This document shows, piece after piece, positions 16,144 to 24,953 of a stretch of DNA of 33,474 nt. A program made the position numbers and the translations under genes. Under the pieces are notes generated by a model. That model was not told where the DNA came from and made no database searches. It saw nothing but the letters and a program-made list of their open reading frames with translations. Source of the stretch: an uncultured Acetobacteraceae bacterium. GTDB lineage: Bacteria; Pseudomonadota; Alphaproteobacteria; Acetobacterales; Acetobacteraceae. Numbering within the stretch: the first letter of the stretch is position 1; every line of letters starts with the position of its first letter. The stretch covers positions 1 through 33,474 of the forward strand of contig CAITUP010000117.1 of NCBI GenBank assembly GCA_903895595.1, read 5' to 3'.

Positions 16144-16992
16144 ATGGAATTTCGGCCCCTGCATCCCCTGTTCGTGGGGGAGGTGTCGGGGGTCGATCTC
16201 TCGCGCGCCCAGACGCCGGCGGAGATCGCTGCCATCGAGGCGGCGATTGCCGAACACGCCGTGCTGGTGTTTCGCGATCAGCGCATCACCGACGAACAGC
16301 AGCTGGCGTTCAGCGAATGCTTCGGACCGCTGGAACACACCGGCGGCACCGGCATCAGCAAACCGGGCGAGCAACGGCTGCATCCGGCATTCGCCGATGT
16401 TTCCAACCTGGATGTGAACAACACCGTTTTGGCGCGCGACAGCAGGCGGCGGTTGTATAGCCTGGGCAATATGCTCTGGCATTCGGATTCGTCGTTCAAG
16501 CCGGTGCCGGCGAGTTATTCGCTATTGTCCGGTCGGGTCGTCGTTGCCAAAGGCGGCGAGACCGAATTCGCGGACATGCGCGCAGCCTATGATTCCTTCG
16601 ATGCCGATACGAAGACGCAAATCGAGGAGCTGATTTGCGAGCATTCGTTGATTTACTCGCGCCAGACCTTGGGATTCGACGATTTGACCGAGGCCGAAAG
16701 GGACACCATGCGCCCAGTGCGCCAGCCGTTGGTTCGGACGCATCCGATCAGCGGTCGGAAATCGGTGTATCTGGCGTCCCATATCGGGAAAATTCTGGGA
16801 TGGCCGGTGCCGGAGGCACGGGCGTTTATCCGCGATTTAACCGAGATCGCGACGCAGCCGGCGTTCGTTTACCGCCATGTTTGGCAACCGTTCGATCTGG
16901 TGATGTGGGATAATCGGTGCACGATGCATCGTGCTCGGCGGTACGACGCGACGCAGGTGCGCGATATGCGGCGGACGACGGTGGCGGGCTAA
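16144..16992 (+). CDS. TauD/TfdA-family Fe(II)/2-oxoglutarate dioxygenase, paralogue 3
   Basis: A 282-residue member with an intact triad: His113 and Asp115 in MLWHSDSSF, and His262 in TMHRARRY, followed by DMRRTTVAG. It begins five bases after the previous stop, the tightest spacing of the three, and ends about 15 residues earlier because the tail after the arginine motif is missing. The glycine/threonine-rich stretch GPLEHTGGTGISKPG replaces the longer segment of the other two. It faces the coiled-coil gene end to end with only nine bases between. Confidence 0.92.
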   Translation: MEFRPLHPLFVGEVSGVDLSRAQTPAEIAAIEAAIAEHAVLVFRDQRITDEQQLAFSECFGPLEHTGGTGISKPGEQRLHPAFADVSNLDVNNTVLARDSRRRLYSLGNMLWHSDSSFKPVPASYSLLSGRVVVAKGGETEFADMRAAYDSFDADTKTQIEELICEHSLIYSRQTLGFDDLTEAERDTMRPVRQPLVRTHPISGRKSVYLASHIGKILGWPVPEARAFIRDLTEIATQPAFVYRHVWQPFDLVMWDNRCTMHRARRYDATQVRDMRRTTVAG

Positions 16993-17001
16993 CCGCTGCC
17001 C

Positions 17002-17592
17002 TCACGAATGCAGTTTAATCAGTGCCGCCATGAGGCCAAAGCCGATAGTCAGCATGCTGCCCATCATGACGCCGACACGCAGCAGCAACCGAGCATCGCG
17101 ATGATCGAGCGACGCCGCGAATTCCCGCCGCATGGCCTTCATGTCGTCACTCAAAACGGCGATCATCGCTTTCAATTCCGCCCGGGTGTTGGCGATCGAC
17201 ATCGTCAATTCCTGTCGGACGTTCTCGATCGACGTCGTCAATTCCTGGCGCACGTTCTCGATCGACATCGTCAATTCCTGGCGCACGCTCTCGATCGACA
17301 TCGTCAATTCCTGTCGGACGTTCTCGATCGACATCGTCAATTCCTGTCGGACGTTCTCGATCGACGTCGTCAATTCCTGTCGGACGTTCTCGATAGACGT
17401 CGTCAATTCCCGGCGTACCGTCTCGATCGACGTTTCCAGCTCCCGCCGGGTCGCATCAAGGTCCGTCTTGGTCACCAGTTCGGTCATGATGAACTCTCGC
17501 GCCGCTTCCGCGTGAACTTCGGCCGCGCGATCCGGTATGCCCCCATCGCGTAGCCGTTTGGCGTAGGCGAGGGTGTCGAACGCGTAGGCCAT
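17002..17592 (-). CDS. DUF1640-like hendecad coiled-coil membrane protein
   Basis: A 196-residue protein with three parts. Residues 1-50 (MAYAFDTLAYAKRLRDGG and on) match the head of DUF1640/CCDC90-like proteins. Residues 51-138 are eight consecutive 11-residue repeats of the form ELTxSIENVRQ, a hendecad pattern that predicts a long, slightly right-handed coiled coil. A further degenerate repeat follows, and residues about 165-192 (LLLRVGVMMGSMLTIGFGLM and on) form one C-terminal membrane anchor. ATG 17592 has AAAGGAG upstream. The protein probably forms a membrane-tethered stalk; function in bacteria is unknown. The 96-base gap to hom (17593-17688) is A+T-rich and holds the palindrome CATAC/GTATG (17672-17685). 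Confidence 0.85.
   Translation of the reverse strand: MAYAFDTLAYAKRLRDGGIPDRAAEVHAEAAREFIMTELVTKTDLDATRRELETSIETVRRELTTSIENVRQELTTSIENVRQELTMSIENVRQELTMSIESVRQELTMSIENVRQELTTSIENVRQELTMSIANTRAELKAMIAVLSDDMKAMRREFAASLDHRDARLLLRVGVMMGSMLTIGFGLMAALIKLHS
17179..17442. repeat. Eight 33-bp tandem repeats inside the coiled-coil gene
   Basis: Eight in-frame 33-base units encode the 11-residue repeats. Units are close to identical, differing at a few bases (for example GACGTC versus GACATC, TCCTGT versus TCCTGG). The DNA likeness goes beyond what the protein requires, which suggests recent expansion or homogenisation, so copy number may vary between strains. Confidence 0.9.
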
Positions 17593-17688
17593 CCGGTATC
17601 TCCTTTACGGTATCCACTCCCTTTTCACCACAAAAAGGTTAACAAAGGGTTGATATCGCAAAAGAAAATGGCATACTCAGGTATGTCG

Positions 17689-18981
17689 TTACCCCGCCTC
17701 GATCCGGATTAGGGCCGGCGGCTCCATCACCGTGTTCAGCGCCGCGATCCGCTCCAGCGCCTTGGTCATGGCACTTTCCCGCGTCTCATGCGTGACCAGC
17801 ACCACCGGCACGGCCTCCCCGGGCGAGCGGCCGCGTTGCAGCATCGACTCCAGGGAAATCCCTTCGTCGCGCAGCACGGCGGTCACGTCCGCGATCACGC
17901 CGGGGCGGTCCACGACCATCAGACGCAGATAATAGGCCCCAACATGCGCGCTCATGGGTACCGACGGTGCGCTGGACAGCGCGGAACCCGCGGCACCCCA
18001 GACCGGCGTCAGGCGCCCGCGCGCGAGATCGATCAGGTCCGCGACCATGGCGGAGGCTGTTGGCCCCTCCCCTGCCCCGCGGCCTTCCAGCATGACGCGG
18101 CCGACGAAGTTGCCCTCGGCGACCACGGCGTTGAACACGCCGTCCACCCGCGCGATCGGGGCGGAAGACGGCACCATGCAGGGATGCACGCGCGTCTCGA
18201 TCCCCTGGTCCGTCTGGCGGGCAATGCCGAGCAGCTTGATGCGGTAGCCGAGTTCCGTGGCGAAACCGATGTCCAAAGCGGAGATCCGGCGAATGCCCTC
18301 CACATAGACGGAATCGAAGGCCACCGGGCGGCCGAACGCCAAAGCGGCGAGGATCGACAGCTTATGCGCGGCGTCGATGCCGTCGATGTCGAAGGAGGGG
18401 TCGGCCTCGGCGTAGCCGAGCTTTTGGGCATCGGCCAACACGTCGGCGAATTCGCGGCCGTGTTCGCGCATCTGCGTCAGGATGTAGTTGCAGGTGCCGT
18501 TCAGGATGCCGGCGACACGGCTGATGCGGTTCGCGGCCAGGCCCTCGCGCAGGGCTTTAATGGCGGGGATACCGCCGGCGACCGCGGCCTCGAACGCCAA
18601 GGACACGCCTTTTGCCTCCGCCAGCGCGGCCAGTTCGGCCCCGTGCACCGCGAGCAGCGCCTTGTTGGCGGTGACCAGCGACTTGCCGGCGGCGATGGTC
18701 GCCTCGGCCAAAGCGCGGGCGGAACCCTCGGAGCCACCAATCGCCTCCACCACGACATCGACGCCGGGATCGGAGGCCAGCGCGACGGGATCGTCGTACC
18801 AGCGCAATCCGGCGACGGGCACGCCCCGGTCCTTCGACCGGTCGCGGGCCGAAACGGCGGTCACGACGATCGGGCGGCCGGCGCGGGCCGCGACCAGATC
18901 GGCGTTCTCACGCAATACCTTGAGGACCCCGCCCCCGACAGTGCCGAGGCCGGCGACACCGACCGACAGAGGACGGCTCAT
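17689..18981 (-). CDS. hom: Homoserine dehydrogenase
   Basis: A 430-residue enzyme that reduces aspartate semialdehyde to homoserine, the branch to threonine and methionine. The Rossmann motif GVAGLGTVGGG opens the protein, VTANKALLA carries the conserved lysine region, and GILNGTCNYILTQM and ADPSFDIDGIDAAHKL are diagnostic catalytic-domain blocks. A C-terminal ACT domain (YYLRLMVVDRPGVIADV) suggests feedback control, usually by threonine. ATG 18979-18981 overlaps the aminotransferase stop as ATGA; the upstream continuation of the frame is a shadow. Confidence 0.97.
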   Translation of the reverse strand: MSRPLSVGVAGLGTVGGGVLKVLRENADLVAARAGRPIVVTAVSARDRSKDRGVPVAGLRWYDDPVALASDPGVDVVVEAIGGSEGSARALAEATIAAGKSLVTANKALLAVHGAELAALAEAKGVSLAFEAAVAGGIPAIKALREGLAANRISRVAGILNGTCNYILTQMREHGREFADVLADAQKLGYAEADPSFDIDGIDAAHKLSILAALAFGRPVAFDSVYVEGIRRISALDIGFATELGYRIKLLGIARQTDQGIETRVHPCMVPSSAPIARVDGVFNAVVAEGNFVGRVMLEGRGAGEGPTASAMVADLIDLARGRLTPVWGAAGSALSSAPSVPMSAHVGAYYLRLMVVDRPGVIADVTAVLRDEGISLESMLQRGRSPGEAVPVVLVTHETRESAMTKALERIAALNTVMEPPALIRIEAG

Positions 18982-20219
18982 TGCGCGGCGACCTCCGACA
19001 ATTCCGCTTCGGGCGCGGTCGCGGCATTGGAACCGGTTTGCAGGAAGCCGCGGATGTTGCGGACCGCCTGACGCAAGCGGTGGGTGTTTTCGACCAAAGC
19101 GATGCGGACGAACCCGTCGCCATGCTCGCCGAAGCCCAGGCCGGGTGCGACCGCGACCTTGGCGCGCGCCAGCAGCAGCTTGCTGAACTCGACGCTGCCC
19201 ATCGAAGCATATTTCGGCGGGATCGGCGCCCAAGCAAACATCGACCCCTCCGGGCTCGGCATATCCCAACCGGCGGAGACGAGCCCCTTGATCAGGACAT
19301 CGCGGCGGTCACGGTACAGGGTGCGCATTTCCTCCACGCAATCCTGGGGGCCGTTCAGCGCGGCGGTGGCAGCGACCTGGATCGGCGTGAAGGCGCCGTA
19401 ATCCAGATAGGATTTCATCCGCGTCAGCGCGTTGATCAGACGGGCATTGCCGGCGGCGAAGCCCATGCGCCAGCCCGGCATGGAGTAGGTCTTGGACAGG
19501 CTGGTGAACTCCACCGCGATGTCCTTGGCGCCCGGCACCTGCAGGATCGAGGGCGGGATTTTGTCGCCGAAATAGATCTCCGCGTAGGCCAGATCGGACA
19601 TGATCCAGATCTCGTGCTTGCGGGCGAAGGCGACGATTTCCTTGTAGAAATCCAGATCGGCCAGATAGGCGGTCGGGTTGGACGGAAAGTTGACAATCAG
19701 CGCCGTCGGCTTCGGGACCGAGTGCCGCACCGCCGTGTCCAGCGCCCGCAGCATCTCCTCGTCCGGGGTCGCCGGAATGCTGCGCACCCCCGCGCCGGCG
19801 ATGATGAAGCCGAACTGGTGGATCGGGTAGGACGGGTTCGGCACCAGGATGGTGTCGCCGGGGCTGGTGATCGCCGAGGCCAGATTGGCCAGACCCTCTT
19901 TCGACCCAAGGGTCGCGATGACTTCGGTATCGGGGTTCAAGCCCACGCCGAACCGGCGCTCGTAATACCCGGCCAGCGCGCGGCGCAACCCAGGGATGCC
20001 CTGGCTTGTGGAATACCGATGCGTGCGCGGGTCCTGCACGGCCTCCACCAGCTTCGCCACGATGTGCGGCGGAGTCGCGCTGTCCGGGTTGCCCATGCCG
20101 AGGTCGATAATATCCTCCCCGGCAGTCCTGGCCTTAGCCTTGGCCGAGTTCACTTCGGCGAAGACGTAGGGCGGCAGACGGCGGATGCGATGGAACTCGC
20201 CGGAGGTATCGGAACTCAT
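18978..20219 (-). CDS. Class I/II PLP-dependent aminotransferase (AlaC / LL-DAP aminotransferase-like)
   Basis: A 413-residue fold-type I aminotransferase. The PLP lysine is Lys243 in SLSKTYSMPGWRMGF, with the expected NFPSNPTA and SDLAYAEIYF motifs before it. The opening LPPYVFAEVNSAKAKAR and DLGMGNPDSATPP resemble E. coli AlaC and proteins often labelled LL-diaminopimelate aminotransferase. Overlap with hom by four bases implies coupled synthesis, which fits a role in aspartate-family or alanine metabolism, but the amino donor and acceptor are uncertain. It starts 28 bases after the lipoprotein gene. Confidence 0.92.
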   Translation of the reverse strand: MSSDTSGEFHRIRRLPPYVFAEVNSAKAKARTAGEDIIDLGMGNPDSATPPHIVAKLVEAVQDPRTHRYSTSQGIPGLRRALAGYYERRFGVGLNPDTEVIATLGSKEGLANLASAITSPGDTILVPNPSYPIHQFGFIIAGAGVRSIPATPDEEMLRALDTAVRHSVPKPTALIVNFPSNPTAYLADLDFYKEIVAFARKHEIWIMSDLAYAEIYFGDKIPPSILQVPGAKDIAVEFTSLSKTYSMPGWRMGFAAGNARLINALTRMKSYLDYGAFTPIQVAATAALNGPQDCVEEMRTLYRDRRDVLIKGLVSAGWDMPSPEGSMFAWAPIPPKYASMGSVEFSKLLLARAKVAVAPGLGFGEHGDGFVRIALVENTHRLRQAVRNIRGFLQTGSNAATAPEAELSEVAAQ

Positions 20220-20247
20220 GGTCGGCCTTTCAGGGCTGGTTGGAGGC

Positions 20248-21168
20248 TTAGTGTAGCAGACGGATGCTCGCGCCGCGACCGGCCGCTTCGCCGCCGATCT
20301 GCAACGCGGTTTCTGGCACGCCCGCGGCTTTGAACGCCGCCGCGAGCGCGCTCGCTCGTCCGAGCGCCAGGCGCAGGGCGGTGTCCTGGGCGGCGGGGTC
20401 GCTGGAGGTGGCGTCGCCGTAGCCCGTCAGCACGATCGTCGCGCCCTTCCGGCGGGCCGCGATCTGCGTCACGGCGGCCTTGGTTGTGGCGTTCACCTCC
20501 GCCGATGCGGGTTCGAACGACACGGTCACCGCGTCGGTGCTGGCGGGCACCGGTGCGGCGGCGATCGGTGCCGCGGGCGGCGGCAAGGGGGCCACGGCTT
20601 CCGGCGCGACGGCCGGACGCGGCGGCGGCGCCTCCGGCATTTGCGGCATGGGTGCGGTTTCCGGGGCGATCGTTGGCACCGCTTCCGGCGCGGCCAGAGG
20701 GGCGCTTTGCACCGGCTTCACCGGGGCCGGTGTTGGCGGCGCGGCGGGTGCGGACGCGGCCGGGACCGACGCGCTTATGGCCGCGGGCGCGGCCGGGGCC
20801 GGCGGAGGCAGCGTGCCGGTGCCGAACAGGCTGGGCGAAGCGGCCGGCGACGACGGATCGGCCATGGGATTGGCGGCATTCGCGTATTGCGCGTGCTCCC
20901 GATCCGCGATCAGGCCTTTGGTCAGTTTTTCCATGGCCGCGCGATCCGGCGGCGTCGGGCGCGCCGGTACGGTGCCGAGATTCGGATCGGCATCGTCCGC
21001 ACCGGGGGGCGGCGGGCGCCGTTCGGCGATCTTGCCGCCCTCCAGATCGTGCCACCAGTTCACCGGATTGATCGACGACAGCGTCGAACATCCGCCCAGC
21101 AGCAACGCCAGCGCCGATGGCACGGCGACCATGCGCCGGGATACCCACGATTGGCCTTGAACACGCAC
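20248..21168 (-). CDS. Proline/alanine-rich lipoprotein with an OmpA-like C-terminal domain
   Basis: A 306-residue protein if started at GTG 21168, which lies five bases after AAGGAGG; an ATG at 21132 would give a 12-residue shorter form. The N terminus RRMVAVPSALALLLGGCSTL has a lipobox (LGGC), so it should be lipid-anchored. Residues about 60-210 are a long Pro/Ala-rich linker. The last 95 residues match the OmpA peptidoglycan-binding fold: VSFEPASAEV, TGYGDATSSD with a candidate mDAP-binding aspartate, and LGRASALAAAFKAAGV with the partner arginine. The usual Asn before the RRA helix is missing, so binding may be altered. It leads the aminotransferase-hom cluster. Confidence 0.82.
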   Translation of the reverse strand: MRVQGQSWVSRRMVAVPSALALLLGGCSTLSSINPVNWWHDLEGGKIAERRPPPPGADDADPNLGTVPARPTPPDRAAMEKLTKGLIADREHAQYANAANPMADPSSPAASPSLFGTGTLPPPAPAAPAAISASVPAASAPAAPPTPAPVKPVQSAPLAAPEAVPTIAPETAPMPQMPEAPPPRPAVAPEAVAPLPPPAAPIAAAPVPASTDAVTVSFEPASAEVNATTKAAVTQIAARRKGATIVLTGYGDATSSDPAAQDTALRLALGRASALAAAFKAAGVPETALQIGGEAAGRGASIRLLH

Positions 21169-21280
21169 CCGCACCTCCTTAGGTTCCGCTCGTCTCCCGC
21201 TGAACACCATTTGTCGGACCCGCTCCACGCATTGCACGGCCTGTGTAGCCGCTAGGTGCGCCGACGCAAAGGATAGCCGC

Positions 21281-23101
21281 ATGGCCAAGGCCGAAAACCC
21301 GACGACCGCCCCGCAAATGCCGGGGTTCGCCCTGCCGGACCCCGAGGTCGTGAACCGGACGATGGCCGATATCGCCGAACGATCGCAGCGAATCGTCGCG
21401 GAGTGGACGAAGCGGCAGGCGACGGGGGACACCGACGGGCCGTCCGCGGATGCGATGAACATCGGACGCGCGTTCATGGACATGACGGCGAAGCTGATGG
21501 CGGACCCCGCCCAGTTGCTGCGGGCGCAGATCGGATTCTGGCAGGACACCATGACGCTCTGGCAGAACACGACGCGACGGGTGCTGGGCATGGAGGCGCC
21601 GGAGGTCATCGACGCGCCGTCCACCGACCGCCGCTTCAAGGACGACGCGTGGAAGGACAATGAGGTCTTCGACTTCATCAAGCAGACCTATCTGCTGTCC
21701 GCCCGCTTCGTGCAGGACACCGTCAGCAAGGTGGACGGGTTGGACCCGAAGACCGCGCAGAAGGTCGATTTCTACACGCGCCAGTTCATCGACGCGATGA
21801 GCCCCAGCAACTTCGTGCTGACCAACCCCGAGGTGCTCCGCAAAACCGTGGAAACCGGCGGCGAGAACCTGCTGAAGGGTCTGAGCAACCTTTTGGGCGA
21901 CCTGGAACGCGGCAAGGGCCAGCTGCGCATCAAGATGACGGATACCGAGGCGTTTTCCGTCGGCGGCAATATCGGCGTATCGCCGGGCAAGGTCGTCTAC
22001 CAGAACGACCTGATGCAGTTGATCCAGTACACCCCCTCGACCGACAAGGTGCTGAAACGGCCGCTGGTGATCGCGCCGCCGTGGATCAACAAGTTCTACA
22101 TTCTCGATCTTCGGCCGCGGAACAGCTTTGTCCGCTGGGCGGTGTCGCAGGGGCACACGGTGTTCGTGATTTCCTGGGTCAATCCGGACGAGAAACTCGC
22201 CGAGAAGAATTTCGAGGATTACATGCACGAAGGCTTCCTCGCCGCGCTGGACGCGATCGAGGCGGCGACCGGGGAAAAGGAAGTCAACGCCATCGGATAC
22301 TGCCTCGGCGGGACGCTGCTTGCTTCGACCCTGGCGTACATGGCCGCGAAGGGCGACGACCGGATCAAGACGGCGACGTTCTTCGTCACGATGATGGATT
22401 TCGCGGAAGCCGGCGAGCTGGGCGTGTTCATCGATGAGGAACAGCTGCGGACGCTCGAGGAAAAAATGAACCGGCGCGGCTACCTCGAAGGCAGCGAGAT
22501 GGCGACGACGTTCAATATGCTGCGGGCGAACGACCTGATCTGGTCCTTCGTGGTGAATAATTATCTGTTGGGCAACGATCCGTTCCCGTTCGATCTGCTG
22601 TACTGGAACGCGGATTCCACCCGGATGCCGGCGAAGATGCACAGTTTTTACCTGCGCAACATGTATCAGGCCAATCTGTTGAAGGACCCCGGCGGGATCA
22701 GCCTGTCGGGCGTGCCGATCGATCTGGGGGCGGTGAAAACGCCGGCCTATTTCATCTCCACCCGCGAAGATCACATCGCGCCGTGGAAATCGACCTATCG
22801 CGGGACGCAGTTGCTGGGCGGGAAGAAACGCTTCGTGCTGGCGGCGTCCGGTCACATCGCCGGCGTGGTCAATCCGCCGGAGGGCGGGAAATACAACCAT
22901 TGGATCAATGAGGCGTTGCCCCCCACGCCGGACGAATGGCTGGCGGGGGCGACGGAACTGGCGGGGTCGTGGTGGCCGGATTGGCACCGCTGGATCCTCG
23001 CGCACGGCAAGGCCCAGGTGGCGGCACGGGTGCCGGGGGATGGGAAGCTGAAGGCGATCGAGGACGCCCCGGGGAGCTTTGTGCAGGTGCGATTGACCTG
23101 A
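21281..23101 (+). CDS. phaC: Class I poly(R)-hydroxyalkanoate synthase
   Basis: A 606-residue synthase that polymerises (R)-3-hydroxyacyl-CoA into carbon-storage polyester on granules. The lipase-like box GYCLGGT holds the catalytic Cys341; the other triad members are Asp497 in TREDHIAP and His525 in SGHIAGVVNPP. The N-terminal 200 residues (ADPAQLLRAQIGFWQDTMTLW and on) are characteristic of class I enzymes, as is the length. AAAGGA precedes ATG 21281. It stands alone, divergent from the OmpA-like gene across 112 bases; phaA, phaB and phasin genes are not in the window. Confidence 0.97.
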   Translation: MAKAENPTTAPQMPGFALPDPEVVNRTMADIAERSQRIVAEWTKRQATGDTDGPSADAMNIGRAFMDMTAKLMADPAQLLRAQIGFWQDTMTLWQNTTRRVLGMEAPEVIDAPSTDRRFKDDAWKDNEVFDFIKQTYLLSARFVQDTVSKVDGLDPKTAQKVDFYTRQFIDAMSPSNFVLTNPEVLRKTVETGGENLLKGLSNLLGDLERGKGQLRIKMTDTEAFSVGGNIGVSPGKVVYQNDLMQLIQYTPSTDKVLKRPLVIAPPWINKFYILDLRPRNSFVRWAVSQGHTVFVISWVNPDEKLAEKNFEDYMHEGFLAALDAIEAATGEKEVNAIGYCLGGTLLASTLAYMAAKGDDRIKTATFFVTMMDFAEAGELGVFIDEEQLRTLEEKMNRRGYLEGSEMATTFNMLRANDLIWSFVVNNYLLGNDPFPFDLLYWNADSTRMPAKMHSFYLRNMYQANLLKDPGGISLSGVPIDLGAVKTPAYFISTREDHIAPWKSTYRGTQLLGGKKRFVLAASGHIAGVVNPPEGGKYNHWINEALPPTPDEWLAGATELAGSWWPDWHRWILAHGKAQVAARVPGDGKLKAIEDAPGSFVQVRLT

Positions 23102-23155
23102 GAGTATCGGCATATTTTAGCGGAGGAACGCGCCGTCCCAGCGGGTCGCGTTCTG

Positions 23156-23177
23156 CCCGCCCGAAGGTTCGGTCGGG
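23156..23177. terminator. Candidate terminator hairpin between phaC and the ABC permease gene
   Basis: CCCG-C-CCGAA (23156-23165) pairs with TTCGG-T-CGGG (23168-23177) around GG, with one mismatch. It lies between two convergent genes in an 88-base gap. Only a short TTAA follows, so termination is inferred from placement. Confidence 0.45.
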
Positions 23178-23189
23178 TTAATCGCGTTC

Positions 23190-24038
23190 CTACTGCTTCA
23201 CCGCCCCCGCCGTCAGCCCCGCCACGTAATGCTCCACGAAGAACGAATAAATCACCGCCACCGGCACGGACCCGAGCAGCGCGGCCGCCATCAGTTGCCC
23301 CCAGTAGAACACATCGCCTTTCACCAGCTCCGCGATCGCCCCCACCGGCACCGTACGCACATCGGTCTGCGTCAGGAAAATCAGCGCATACAGAAACTCA
23401 TTCTGCGACAGCGTGAACGCAAAAATCCCGGCCGAGATGAACCCCGGCACGCATAATGGCAGAAATACCTTGAAAATGGTTTGCAACCGCGTCGCCCCGT
23501 CGATGCGTGCGGCATCCTCCAGTTCGACCGGAACCGACCGGAAATACCCCATCAGCAGCCATGCGCAGAACGGCACCAGCAGCGTCGGGTAAGTCAGCAT
23601 CACGGACGTCAGCGTATCCCCGAGATGCAGCTGATTGATGATATCGGCCAAGGGAATGAACAGCAGCGGTTGCGGTACCAGATACGTCGCGGCGACGGCG
23701 AAGGAAATCAGCGCCGAACCCGCGAATTTCATGCGCGCCAGCGGGTACGCCAGCATGGTGCCGAACACGAGGGAAATCGCCGTGGAGACGACCGCGACCA
23801 GGAACGTGTTCCAGGTCCAGACCAGAAAATTCGTCTCGGTCAGCAGGTCCACGTAGTGCTTCAGCGTCGGATGATACACGATCATCGGCATGATCTTGCG
23901 GTTGTACAGCTCGCTGTTCGGTTTGATGGACGTCACCGCCATCCAGTAAAACGGAAACAGCGTGAACACCATGAAGGCCCCCAGGGGAATCCACAGTTTC
24001 AGCGCCCGCACACGCCATCCGCCTCGTTCGACGCTCAT
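23190..24038 (-). CDS. Sugar-type ABC transporter permease, MalG-like
   Basis: A 282-residue inner-membrane protein with six predicted spans, the usual MalG/UgpE size. The cytoplasmic EAA loop EDAARIDGATRLQTIFKVFLP, which docks the ATPase, is complete. The N terminus (LFPFYWMAVTSIKPNSELY) is typical of the second permease of CUT1 importers. Its start overlaps the end of the partner permease gene by four bases (ATGA). It is the last gene of the importer cluster. Confidence 0.94.
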   Translation of the reverse strand: MSVERGGWRVRALKLWIPLGAFMVFTLFPFYWMAVTSIKPNSELYNRKIMPMIVYHPTLKHYVDLLTETNFLVWTWNTFLVAVVSTAISLVFGTMLAYPLARMKFAGSALISFAVAATYLVPQPLLFIPLADIINQLHLGDTLTSVMLTYPTLLVPFCAWLLMGYFRSVPVELEDAARIDGATRLQTIFKVFLPLCVPGFISAGIFAFTLSQNEFLYALIFLTQTDVRTVPVGAIAELVKGDVFYWGQLMAAALLGSVPVAVIYSFFVEHYVAGLTAGAVKQ

Positions 24039-24952
24039 GATTTGTTCGGCTTCATGTAGATGGACATGGCGATAATGATCAGGGCCAAGGGCGGCAGCAT
24101 CGCCAGCGCGACGGAGGCACCCATGCCCAGCTGCCCCCCGCCCATGGCGATATCGAACGCGTAGGTCGCGAACAGATGCGTGGCATTCGCCGGCCCGCCG
24201 CGGGTCAGGACGTAGACCAGCTGGAAATCGGCGAAGGTGAAGATAATGGAAAACATCGTCACGATGAAAATCACCGGCTTCAGCAGCGGCAGCGTCACGT
24301 AGATGAACCGGTGCCAGGTACTGGCGCCGTCGATCGTCGCGGCCTCATACAAATCGGGGGAGATCGTTTGCAGCCCCGCCAGCAGCGTGATCCCGTAGAA
24401 CGGCAGCCCGCGCCAGACGTTGACGATAATCAGCGAAATCATCGCCAGAGTCGGATTACCCAACCAGGACGGGCCGGGATCGGCGAGGCCGGAATATTTC
24501 AGCAGCCAGTTGATGACGCTGAACCCGGGGTCGAGCATCCACATCCAGGCGATCGTCGAAAGTACCGTCGGCACGATAAACGGCAACAGCATCAGTGCCC
24601 GTATGATATTCTTGCCCCGGAAGTTCTGGTTCATCGTCAACGCCAGACCCAACCCGCCGACCATTTTCAGGATCGTGGCGAAGAAGGTATAGACGAAGGT
24701 GTTGATCGTCACACGCCAGAACACCGGATCCTGCGCGTCGGCGACGAAATTCGCCAGCCCGACGAAGGTGCCGGCATGCGCGACCGGCCGGTCCTCCAGG
24801 CTTAGCCAGATGCCGTACAGGAACGGGTAGCCGACCAGCGCGCACAAAAACAGGATCGGCGGACCGACCATGAGCCAGGAGAAGACCCCTTCCCGCTCCG
24901 TCCAGCGACGAAACGGGGAGGCTGGACGGTATTCCGTATAGGACAAGGACAC
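24035..24952 (-). CDS. Sugar-type ABC transporter permease, MalF/UgpA-like
   Basis: A 305-residue membrane protein with six spans and a short cytoplasmic N terminus ending in REGVFSWLM. The EAA loop reads YEAATIDGASTWHRFIYVTLP. The segment GIWLSLEDRPVAHAGTFVGLANF is the usual start of CUT1 MalF-type permeases lacking the extra MalF domain. It begins one base after the SBP gene and overlaps the MalG-like gene, so the three form one translational unit. Confidence 0.94.
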   Translation of the reverse strand: MSLSYTEYRPASPFRRWTEREGVFSWLMVGPPILFLCALVGYPFLYGIWLSLEDRPVAHAGTFVGLANFVADAQDPVFWRVTINTFVYTFFATILKMVGGLGLALTMNQNFRGKNIIRALMLLPFIVPTVLSTIAWMWMLDPGFSVINWLLKYSGLADPGPSWLGNPTLAMISLIIVNVWRGLPFYGITLLAGLQTISPDLYEAATIDGASTWHRFIYVTLPLLKPVIFIVTMFSIIFTFADFQLVYVLTRGGPANATHLFATYAFDIAMGGGQLGMGASVALAMLPPLALIIIAMSIYMKPNKS

Positions 24953-24953
24953 G

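Noticed and set aside
17179..17442. Tandem repeats considered as a CRISPR array
   Set aside because: Units are contiguous 33-mers with no unique spacers, and they translate in frame into a regular coiled coil.
21169..21681. Upstream extension of the OmpA-like lipoprotein frame
   Set aside because: It overlaps phaC antisense, and a ribosome site, signal peptide and lipobox place the start at 21168 or 21132.
21179..23113. 644-aa minus-strand frame opposite phaC
   Set aside because: It is a G+C-driven shadow of phaC, which has a full catalytic triad on the plus strand.
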